From positions 1 to 39,370 of the forward strand of contig NW_020312217.1 of assembly GCF_002999335.1 (NCBI RefSeq): a stretch of DNA of 39,370 bases, given 5' to 3'. Positions 1-9,268 of this stretch are shown piece after piece. Within the stretch, counting starts at the first letter, position 1. Every line of letters starts with the position of its first letter. The notes under the pieces are model-generated. The model was given only the letters and a program-made list of their open reading frames with translations. It searched no databases and was not told where the DNA came from. A program made the translations under genes and the position numbers. This DNA is from Cyclospora cayetanensis (lineage: Eukaryota; Apicomplexa; Conoidasida; Eucoccidiorida; Eimeriidae).

Positions 1-51
1 GGGGAGAGGGTAGAGATGAGAGGGAAAGAAAGAGAGGGAAAGAGAGAGAGG

Positions 52-88
<37 letters not shown>

Positions 89-108
89 AGAGAGAGAGAG
101 AGAGAGAG

Positions 109-171
<63 letters not shown>

Positions 172-185
172 CAGATAGACAGAGA
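1..185. repeat. GA-rich microsatellite at left edge
   Basis: Almost pure (GA)n/(GGA)n from about 43 to 163, decaying into GACA and GATA motifs to about 240. On the minus strand this is a CT-rich tract. It lies downstream of the last visible PSME4-like exon on the minus strand, so it is probably an intron or 3' flank of that gene. No coding potential is seen. Confidence 0.9.
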
Positions 186-497
186 TAGATAGACAGATGG
201 ACTTAGACGGGGAGAGAGACAGAGAGACAGATAGAGACAGACACAGTTGGAGACAGAGACACACCTGTCTTACAGAAAGCATCTATTACAGAAGCATTTA
301 TCACAGAAAGAAGCGACACAGGAGAAATTCTGAAATGGGAAAAATGCGAGCAGTGACACAGCCAAGAGAGCAGAGGAGAACACTGTGAGAGGCAGGGGAG
401 CAAAGGCGATTCCTGTTGCAGTTTCCGTCGGAGATGTTAACCGAGACATAAACGGTGCGCGTTCATGAAGCTGTCTTCACACAATGACAGCGTATAC

Positions 498-2763
498 TCA
501 TGCAGCATTGCCTTTCACGCATCCCTCATGCCCACCTGCGGCTGGATCAGATGCCTCAGAGTCACCTTCAGCTCGGAAGGCTGCCTGCGTTTGCAGAGCA
601 GCAAAAGCATGTGTGTATTTATGTGTACGTGTATGTGTGACGCCACAGCAGAAGGGAAAGCAAGACAGACACAGACACCATAATCAATCATTTCAGACAG
701 ACATCCGTGGAGGCAAGGAGGGTTTGACATTGGCATCGACATTTTTTACACATACATACACATACATCGATACACAAACATACATACATACATGTACATA
801 GATACATACACAAACATACATACACAAACATACATACATACATACACATACACATACATACACTTTCACTCCCCAAAAGATACATACACCCATAAATTTC
901 GCATACACAAACGTTCAAAGGATGCGCGATGTGTGAAGCGCAAAGAGAATTTCCGAAAGGCGAATGCCATCCTCTAATAAAGAGGCAATGTGGTGTGCTT
1001 TTTACCGGTTGCTGCTTGTTGGAGCCTCCAAGAGGAAACAGCGTTTCCACTTGTCGTCTTTCTTTAAGAGGTTGTTGCTGCTGCTGAACAGGCTGTAAGC
1101 CATTTTTTTTCTCCGTCGGGAGTTGCGCAGTGTTGGCATCAAGAAGCTGAAGTGTGAGGCTTAGTGTAGGACGACGAATCCCCATGTAGAAAGCGAAGAC
1201 TTCTCGCATAATTTGCTGCGCAAATCGGCGTGACTGCAGAAGACACCAGACAAGAGGGGAAACACACATAAATACAAATACATACACATGTATGTGTATA
1301 TATGTATATATATCTATATGTGTATATATATGTCTATATATACACATACACATATGTATACACATATATGCACATACACATATATATATACACATATACA
1401 TATATACACATATACATATATATACACACATACATATATACACATACACATATATATACACATATATATACACATACATATATACACATACACATATATA
1501 TACATACATATATATACACATACACATATATATATATATACATATGTGTAAATATATATACATACATATACACATATACCCCAGGCATCGGTGGGAAATG
1601 CGAATTCGAAGACATCCTTCTGGCTAGCTGCTTGGGATGAAGGGACGCAGCAGCGGAGGCGTAAGGGCGTGTGGGTTGCATTTTTTAGAGAGAAAAATGA
1701 ATGGGAGCACGTGGCGATTTTCATTACTGCGGGCAGAGCAGCGGTTCGACTGGAGGCTCCCAGGTGTATGTATGTGTGTGTATGAATGTGTGTATGTGTG
1801 TGTATGTATGTATGTGTATATATGTGTGTATGTTTGTATGTATGTGTGTATGTACGTGTGTGTGTATGTATGTGTGTGTGTATGTACGTGTGTGTGTATG
1901 TATGCGTATGTGTATGTGTATCTCTCTCTCTGTGTGTGTGTGCTGCGCGCGAGGAGTTGCATGCAAGAAGAAGCGTTCAGAGGGGATCCGTAGGAGTTGG
2001 GCAACTCCCAGCAGACTCAAGCCTCAAATCCCCAAATCAAAGAGACGCCTTTCTGCATGCGAGGAGGCGAAGAGGCAGGGAGCACAGCAGAGACAGTTCA
2101 AACGCAGCACTCACAAGCCTGAGAGCTGCTAGTTCTACGAGCAAGAAAAACACCAACCTGGGCATAATGATATGTGGCGAGGTTCAATACACAGAGGAGA
2201 ATTGCTGTTCGCCATCCAGATATTCCTACATGAGATCTTCGCGTTGCAAGTCGAGCACCCCACGCATTCAAAATGCCTTGCGCCCAAACACAGCGAGGCA
2301 CGTCGTGAAGGAAGCCTGACTCGTGAATGCCTGACATCAGAAACAGATACATACACAGGTCAAGAGAGGGACAGAAAGATCGAGATGATCTATTTAGATG
2401 CATATGGAAAGCGTGAGAGAGTGGGAGTCAATGCAGCAAACAAGTCGGCCCTCAACATGCTGCCTCCTCCAATGCAGAGGCATTGCGACATGCGACGCAT
2501 CTAGAGAGGCGCATGCATCATGTAGAACTGTACGTGCATGTGTGTGTTTGTGTATACAAATATGTATGTGCTGTACAGAGAGAGAGAGAGAGAGGGATGT
2601 GGGGGTGTGGGGGTGTTTGCAGATGGTGGCTAAACGACAGACACAGGAAAAGAGCGAAAAAGGAAGGTGAGAGGGGGGAAAAAGAAAAGGAGTTGAGGAC
2701 AGAAAGTCTAGCAGTGCTGTATATTGTAGAGCGATAGCTATGTAAAAAAGACATACATATATA

Positions 2764-2807
<44 letters not shown>

Positions 2808-5045
2808 CACACACACATACACATACAGAGAGAAACACAAACACATACACATACAGAGAGAGAGACACACACACATAAACATACAGAGAGAGACACACAG
2901 ACGAAAAGCTTGCGAGATACCCACACAGACAGCGGGGAACGTAAGAAAAAGTATGCCGACAGTGTATTCTGTCTGGAAAGGTGTTGGTGACAACGGTGGA
3001 TTTTTTTTCAGGGTACATATATTTCTCTCTCTCTCTCTCGCTCTCTCTCTATGAAGAGAAAGGTGTGTGCGGATATGCGCGAAGTGATGGTAAATATCTT
3101 TGCGTGTAGAAAAAGGGGAGAGAGGCAGCGACGACGCCAGTGGAGGTGGGGTTTCCCCCGCGAGCAGCAGCAAGCGCATGCAGAGTTACAAGCATGCATT
3201 TGAGCATACCGTAGCAGGAGGAGAGAACCTCCACGCCTTCGACTTCGAAACCACAACTTGGTGTGCCTCCGTTTTCCTTGTTGATGCGCCCAGCATCGTA
3301 AACCCACGCCGTGAAGGGGCGCAGTAAGAGCTGTCTAGACACCTTGAGGAAGCGAATGAGCATCTTGGCTTCTTCGCCTGTATCCATGGCGCCCTCTTTC
3401 CTGCTTTTCCCCGACCCTCCTCCTGCTGCTGCTGCTGATACTGCTGCTGCAGATGCTGCTGCTGCTGATACTGCTGCTGCTGCTTGTGCCGCTGCTGTGG
3501 CAGGCTCGCTGGCGCCGCGGTGAGGCAGCAAGGGGCCATCCGGCATTGGCACTTGCGTCTGCGCTACAACTAGGAGGAGACTGGCGACAGCCTCCACGAG
3601 AGGCGCCGCTCTGAAGGGAGAAGCGCTGGCTCTTGAACCTCTGCCGACGTCGCTGTTGTGGGGGGTGGGGGGGGTGTTATTGGGGGGGGAGACAAGGGGG
3701 GCCTCTGGGGGGACCGCTTCGTACGGTGTAACGACACCCCACATGGGGATTCTTCGAGGCCTTTCGTCGGCTTGCTGTGCAGCAGCAGCCTTTGAGAGGA
3801 GACGGCAGATCTTCAAGGCTCTTGCTAGCCGCGCACGAGTCGTTCTCGCTTCGCTTTCCTCCAGCAGCTGCTGCCCTCCAGCCGCATGCGAGGGGCAGGG
3901 GGCCCCCCCCCCCGCAGCAGCAGCCGCAGCAGCTGGAGCTGCCGTTTCGTCCTCCGTGAGGGGCCCCAGGAAGTCGGGTGGAAGTCTTCGCAGCTCAGCG
4001 AGGCTGCCCAGAGCAGGCGACCAGTTTGCTGCTGCTGCAGCATCTCGCTCCTGCGAAAAGGCAGCCGCAGCGGCAAGAACCTCCTCGCCTTCCAGAGGGG
4101 TCGCCAGCGCCTCGCGAAGGTGCGTCTGCAGCGTGGAGGGGCCCCCCCCCCCTCCGCGAGCGCCTCCGCTGCGTCTTCTCCCTGCAGCAAGGGCAGCAGC
4201 AGGAAGCGCGCGCAAGCCACCCCGTACACTGCAAACTGCTGCGCCGCTGCAAGCTCCTCGTGAGAAGGCACGTGCCACTCGATCTCCTCCCCCCCCTTCA
4301 CGATCCAGAAGGGGGCCCCCCAGCGCAGAATGAACAGCTGACGCCTCCGGGGGTCGGCCCACTCCGAGCTGCCCATACACCGCGAGTGCGAGAGACGCCA
4401 CGGATACACCCCTACCCATGCCTCCATGCTGCGTCGCAGCAGCTTCACCCCCAGTCTGTACACTTGCCGCTTCGGATGCTGCAGCACCGCATGCGCGAGG
4501 GCCAGGAGACGCTGCTGCAGAGGCAGAATTGCAGATCCGGCTCCCCGGATCGAAGCGGCTAAGAGCCGCATCAACCAGTCGACGGCTTCCCACGAGACAG
4601 CGGCTCTGAGATGCACGGCTGGGAAAGACACGCCGTACACTGCCACTGTGCCCTCCCGCCTCGTCGCCTCCTCAGAGGCAGAAAAATCCAGCAGCCGCTT
4701 CTCCGTTAGCTCCAACAAACGAGGCACGAGAACGTGAGGAGCTGCAGCTCCTAGCGACAACGCAATGGAGCTCGCAAGACGCACAGCCTCCGGATGAGGC
4801 GAAGCCGCCCACTCCACAAATATATCCTTCAACTCGTCTAACGTTGTCTCCGAAACATGCGAAAAAATCGCTTGACAAGCAGCTCTCAACGCCAGATAAG
4901 TGCCTCTGTCCACACGACCCATCAGACCTGCGCTTTTCTCCTGCAACAAAAAGTTTCAACAACACACAGCAACACCCCACACAACCAGCAAAGACTCGTA
5001 CCCTGATACAGAAAGAAAAGTGAGAGAGAGAGAGTGAGAGAGTGA

Positions 5046-5094
<49 letters not shown>

Positions 5095-6100
5095 TGAGAG
5101 AGAGAGAGACAGTGAGAGAGAGAGAAGACAGAAGCATACAGACACACCCCTCAGCCTCTTGCAAGGACTCAAGGCGAGGCCATGGCAAAGGCAGCAAAGA
5201 AGAAGCCTAAAATGTGCATGGCCCTTGCCACAGGCGCGTTAGAGGTGCGAGCAAATGGGGGGAGCATTGAGCTGCAATAAAGAAAGCTTTTCAGCAGTCC
5301 ACGGCCCAGGCATCAAAGCCAGCTGTTTCGCTGGCGGGAGGCTCCCGCTTGCCCTCTCACCATGTTCCTTGTGACGCGCTACATTCCTTAAGACCTGAAA
5401 ATGAACCTCGCTAACGCGGTGCTCGAATTCATTTCTATCATTGCTCATGTCCATTGCCGTCAAAAGCCGCAAGGCAATCCCTCCAGACGCCACAAGCAGC
5501 CAACGCCTCTGTTGCTCCAAGGACGGGTCGCCTGCTGCTTCCACTGTTGTACAGGAAGACCCCAAGAGTCTCGAGCCTTTGCTCGCATGAGCTTCTGCCT
5601 CGTGTGCTGTTGTCGCTGCTTGATTCGACAGCTCCGCCAAGCGGCAGGGGACTGAGGGCGCTACAGGCAGCTCGGGGGGAATCGCAGGGTCTCTCCAGTC
5701 GAGCCGACGGTCCTCTACGCGTTCCTGGTCTGCGCCTGAGGGAGTAGATGAGACGCGAGACGGAGGCACTTGATGCAGTCCACAGGAGGCGGCATCCGTG
5801 AAGAACACCTCAGGGCTTCGATAGAGGGAGCGCCAAAGGAGCGCCTGAGAAAAAAAAGGGACATGCCATGGCATATATGCGAGGCTGCGAAGGAACGCCC
5901 GACCGCGCGTAGAGGCCATCACAAATCAGCGGCAAGGGGCGGGGTATCTAAAGTATGACTTCGACCTACCCTCATAAAGACGTCTAATTCGAGTTGATGC
6001 TCATCCTGGAGATCGAGACAAAGCCGCTCGAACGATGCTCCCGGGAAAGGATGCAGCGCCAACTCCTCCAGCGCAAGGGCCAGCAGAGCAGCCTCCATCT
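498..6100 (-). CDS. PSME4: PA200/Blm10-type proteasome activator (PSME4-like), partial model
   Basis: PA200/Blm10 is a large HEAT-repeat solenoid that caps the 20S proteasome and stimulates peptide or histone degradation in the nucleus. Exons seen on the minus strand, in transcript order: 6100-5970 (possible start ATG at 6098 in AGAGATGG context, ending in a GTAGGT donor), 5844-5395, 4940-3229, 1233-1006 and possibly 584-498 ending in TGA. Apart from one break inside 4940-3229, the phases agree. The strongest family match is around 4300-4350: the motif [10 protein letters not shown] and the preceding VYPWRL resemble the human PA200 segment with QWHVPSSEE after its LIYP. The HEAT-like text upstream ([20 protein letters not shown] and on) aligns in order with the same region. 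The reading frame must change by one base in the G11 tract at 4142-4152. Visible exons give only about 870 codons against roughly 1,800 for the family. The C-terminal DUF3437 region and terminal YYX-type motif are not seen and may lie beyond the left edge. N-terminal exons may also be missing. Confidence 0.72.
740..870. repeat. CATA/CACATA microsatellite
   Basis: Imperfect tandem CATACATA and CACATA units. It sits in the predicted PSME4-like intron between exons 1006-1233 and 498-584. The ORFs through it are repeat translations (YTYIH/CVYV) and were not called. Confidence 0.9.
1265..1582. repeat. TATACACA alternating purine-pyrimidine microsatellite
   Basis: More than 300 bp of alternating TA/CA (TATATACACATATACA-type) sequence, on the intron side of the 1006-1233 exon acceptor. 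All six frames are open because the repeat lacks stops in several registers, which produces spurious Tyr/Ile/His or Cys/Val/Tyr ORFs. Such tracts can adopt Z-DNA or cruciform forms; that is inference. Confidence 0.92.
1766..1943. repeat. TGTA/TG microsatellite
   Basis: (TGTG/TGTATG)n followed by (TC)n and (TG)n to 1943. It lies in the same large predicted intron (1234-3228) of the PSME4-like gene. The intron also carries GA tracts at 2577-2595 and 2767-2812, CA/GA mixtures at 2805-2895, and a TC tract at 3024-3050. Confidence 0.9.
2760..2900. repeat. GA/CACA compound microsatellite
   Basis: (GA)n from about 2767, then alternating ACACACATACA and GAGAGA blocks repeated three times to about 2900 (period about 42 bp). 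Intronic relative to the PSME4-like gene. No exon signals are seen here. Confidence 0.85.
3421..3504 (-). repeat. In-frame GCT/GCA triplet tract (poly-Ala/Ser)
   Basis: CTG/GCT triplets on the plus strand read as a long Ala-rich stretch with Val/Ser interruptions in the minus-strand PSME4-like frame. It interrupts two otherwise HEAT-like segments, so it is probably a disordered insertion typical of eimeriid homopolymeric amino-acid repeats. A second Ala tract occurs at about 3905-3950. Confidence 0.8.
4941..5394 (-). other. Predicted PSME4 intron holding a GA microsatellite
   Basis: Donor CAG/GTCTTA at 5395/5394 and acceptor TTGTTGCAG at 4941 bound an intron that preserves phase 0 on both sides. 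It contains (GA)n at about 5023-5130, read as CT on the transcribed strand. The donor is weak. A better-looking G/GTGAGA donor at 5361/5360 would break phase with the next exon. Confidence 0.5.
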
Positions 6101-6105
6101 CTGCA

Positions 6106-7371
6106 GATGATGGTGTCTATACACGTACATACAGCGAGGGAAGCGGTGAGCCAGGAGGGTAGCCCCTCACATTTTCTGGGTAAACGAAAGGCTGCAACAC
6201 AAATACGCTCGTGCGCAAAGGATACGTCAGCCAGCCACACGCCAAACACACATACGTATTACAAGGGAGAAACTGCGAGTTTTCGCCGAGGAAGCCGCCG
6301 GAGAAAGACTCGTGGCTTCGACTTCGCTAATGCCCCCTTCTACGGAGAAGGCTTGTAGTGGGGGATCTGTGACGTCAAGAAGCCTTTGAAGAGCTCATAA
6401 CGTAGCATAAAAATATGCCACGCGAGAGGGGAGGATAGAACAAAGTCCGAAGAACCTCAGCGTTGGCTGTCTCTATGACGCTCACACCAGCTCTGCAAGG
6501 AATGAGGAGCGGAAGAATATCACTGCCCGAGCAACACCTTCCAGCAGGAAGGCACCAGAAAAAAACGAAATTTCATGCAACACTTCCTTTGTTTCTTTCG
6601 AGACCCGAAGGAGACTCGAGGCAGAAACGGGCTACGATACAGCCCCAGAAACACGCATGCGCCAGTGCCTTACTATCGCCGAGCACACCGGGGTTCGAAT
6701 CCTGGTAAAGGTGTGCAGTATTAATACGAGTGCAAGCCCTTTCAGGAACCTATCGCGCAATACTTGACTTTGATTAGGCTCGAAAAAGAGCACACGGTTC
6801 TTTGTTTCGTGCTCTAACTGCTCAAACTGTAAGTAAATGTATCACAGGCTGCGGTTAATGCAGCGCGGTTCATCGCTTATTCTAGGGCATCTTCTAGAGT
6901 ACGCAGCTGAAGTGGCACTTTCTATGGATTTATATGACTGGAACTGAGCTCAAACAGCACCAGCAAATGCACAGCCTTGGGTGCCGAACTGACTAACAAA
7001 GCCGTTAAGTTTTCCTATGCCTCGTTCTATCCGCGCACACGTACAGCGGGGATTGTGGTGCTAATTCAGCATCAGCTTTATTAAAGAGCACAAAGCAGTG
7101 CCCCTGAGCTTACAGTAGCAAAAACATGATGAGAAAGACCCCTGAAGGTCTCTGAAATGTTCTCTGCTTTCACTATACCGCCCCGCGCCTGGGGAATCGA
7201 GACCATACGCATCGTCTGCCGATTCTTAATGCAGCACCAGAAAGTGTCATTTAAGACCCTATACCCACACGCATGCTTTGATTGTATCCCATTATACCTG
7301 GAGGCACACAGAGAAAACTTCTTCCAGCTGTGTACACTGTAACGTTGGGATAATCCACAAGAGCAAGCGCA
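6106..7371. other. Intergenic or poorly resolved region
   Basis: Roughly 1.3 kb between the PSME4-like 5' end and the 3' end of the next minus-strand gene. A possible further PSME4 exon lies on the minus strand near 6400-6505, read after a TTCCTTGCAG acceptor as AGVSVIETANAEVLRTLF, but its donor is weak and its phase does not join the 6100 exon. Apart from the hairpin at 6683-6716, nothing else is supported. Confidence 0.5.
6683..6716 (+). other. Hairpin with tRNA T-arm/B-box-like core
   Basis: GCACACC at 6683-6689 pairs with GGTGTGC at 6710-6716. The loop side contains GGTTCGAATCC (6692-6702), a perfect match to the RNA polymerase III B-box consensus, flanked by a short CCGG/CTGG stem. No consistent acceptor stem, D-arm or anticodon arm at tRNA spacing is found upstream, so this is not called as a tRNA. 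It could be a tRNA-derived fragment or chance. Confidence 0.4.
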
Positions 7372-8408
7372 TCAAATATCGCGAACTCTGCGGCTCTTTG
7401 GTTTCTTAGGCTTCACATTCGCCCCATATGTTCGGATCTTATGAAACCTTGCAAAGGAAGGACAAGTCTCCCAAAACGAATCCTGCAGCGGCACACAAAA
7501 GAGGTGTGCATAGCTTATGCATGGTCTCGAACCCCAGAACATCTCTGGAAACAACGAACAAGCAATGCAGATGCAGCCATCGGAACCCTTGACAGCCATT
7601 TGGAAAAGCGAAAATACCTTTAAGACACCCCACTCACCTCTTCTGACTCTCCCTGTACTCCGTTCTCTTCCGGGGCTTCGCAGCGAACGAAGCGCAGATG
7701 ACCAAGATGCCGCTCGGGGGTCAGAAGTTGTGTGTCTGATGGCTCTGCACCCAGTAAGAGCTCGCCTCGAGAGGCATCCCGTTGCACTGCATACCAGACG
7801 CCCTTCACTTGAATCTGCTTATCTGCCGTGACAGCGGTAGTTCGCTGCTGCTGGATGTCCCCCAGCGAGGCGATGTACGCAGAGAGAAGCTCTGCATGCA
7901 GACACACCGGATCTTTCGCAAAATGTGCAGACAGATGCCACTATATAAAGGCCTCTCTTGCAAAGGAAGGCTTTCAATACGGCAAATTCTGAGACTGACC
8001 TGCCGGATCGGCGTTTGGGTCGCCGTCTATCGAGAGGCGAAGCACTTTCTGGTGGGGTTGCAAAACAAAAGGCCCCACGCCATGAGAATTCGCGCAGCGT
8101 GGTCCTACTTGAAGGGGGAGGCCCTTCAGGTCTAACTTGAGGTGCTGTGGAGGTTGCTGTGGAGGTTGGTGTGGCTCCTCCTGGACAGAAGCGGCCCTCT
8201 CTGTCTTATTCTCATGGCGGCACTTCGTCTCTAATGAGGCCTCCTTCTGTGCGCTGACTTTCCCGCTCTCCTGCTGGCGCTGGCAGGAGGCTTCCGACTT
8301 CTTCCTGCCCGCGACTGCCCCCTGCGAGCTCCCCGAAACTCCCAAGATTGACTCGAGGAGGTCTGCTGCACCCTCCGATTCTGAGGAGGAGCCGCTGTCT
8401 GATAACAT
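7372..8408 (-). CDS. Hypothetical three-exon gene, Ser/Glu-rich with basic C-terminus
   Basis: Exons on the minus strand: 8408-8000 (ATG at 8408, donor G/GTCAGT), 7891-7638 (acceptor CATGCAG, donor GAG/GTGAGT) and 7482-7372 (acceptor GCTGCAG, stop TGA). Phases are 1 then 0 and agree exactly, giving 257 residues. The N-terminal third is acidic and Ser-rich (SDSGSSSESEG) with Gln/Pro repeats. The middle has a compact region (SAYIASLGDIQQQRTTAVTA, then VKGVWYAVQRD). The end is basic (VKPKKPKSRRVRDI), suggesting a nuclear or nucleolar protein. The frame is open upstream to about 8642 and the true start may be earlier. I do not recognise a family. It is divergent from the Puf6-like gene, with about 0.85 kb between the two starts. 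Confidence 0.62.
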
Positions 8409-9268
8409 CCTCGAAGCCCCCTCTATGTATGGAGGCCCTGCATGTGGATTCCGTGTTGAATTGAGCACTCCGGGCAGCGGTGGGGGCGGCGCGCTGTTTC
8501 GGTAGAGGCGTCGACGGCAGATATCTCCGCACAGCCCTACTGGACTGCTTTGATGGGGTGCTCCTGCCTCCAAAAGCAGGAAGCACCCTGATGCAGCTGC
8601 CCTTCGAAAGTGAGGCCTATAGAGAGCTTCCGTCGCTCTCACCAGCCCTAGGTCTAAAGGCTGCTCAGTGGAATCCTCGCCAGTGCCTCAAGCTGGCACT
8701 GTCCAGAAGCATGTAACCCCGCGACCCCGTTAGGAACCTTCCACGGGGCTAAGTACTTCTTTGTGCTTTGAAAAACACAAGTCCATCTAAAGCGGTTCCA
8801 AGAGAATGAACGCTAAAGGGAAGCTCTGCGCTGGAGCGATGAAGCCCCAAGTCCGGTGTACCTAGCAATGCTGCCCCGACGAGGATGCAGCCTCTTTGAG
8901 AGGCGGCGCCGCGGAGCGTACGCCATTGAATGCTCGAGAGGGGGAATCGTACGGATTTTAATGCCTCATTAGTAGCCAACCTAAAGGCATTTTGGCATTT
9001 ACGTCGGCGAGGCCGCAGTTTCCGCAGCCGCGGAGGGGACCCCTTAACAGGTATGCTCGTCCGGAACCGTTAGGGCTCGCGATCTCCTTCGGCGTTTACA
9101 GAGAGGGCCCTTTGCAATTGGGTGTAACTCTCCCGACAAGGGAACCTTCCCGCCCAAGGAGGCGAGCAGAAACACTTATAGAGCCTCAGCTGAAGGCGCG
9201 CGCGGGCAGAGGAGGCTCCTCGATTCATCTTCCTGGCTCTTGAGAAGGGCGCAACCGTTCGTCTGACA
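8409..9268. promoter_or_regulatory. Divergent intergenic region
   Basis: About 0.85 kb lies between divergently oriented starts (minus gene at 8408, plus gene at 9269). It probably holds both promoters and 5' untranslated regions, although the first gene may extend into it. No TATA-like or other recognisable core element is seen. Confidence 0.4.

Noticed and set aside
688..1575. 295-residue minus-strand ORF and several overlapping Tyr/Ile/Val/Cys-rich ORFs
   Set aside because: Most of the length is translated TA/CA microsatellite. Only 1006-1233 is kept, as a PSME4-like exon.
2394..3179. 261-residue minus-strand ORF rich in Leu/Ser/Cys/Val
   Set aside because: It arises from CT/CA repeats inside a predicted intron and has no domain.
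6629..6717. Possible tRNA (5-bp stem/7-nt loop at 6629-6645 plus T-arm at 6688-6706)
   Set aside because: Spacing between the arms is too long, U33 is absent, the T-loop is irregular, and no acceptor stem pairs.
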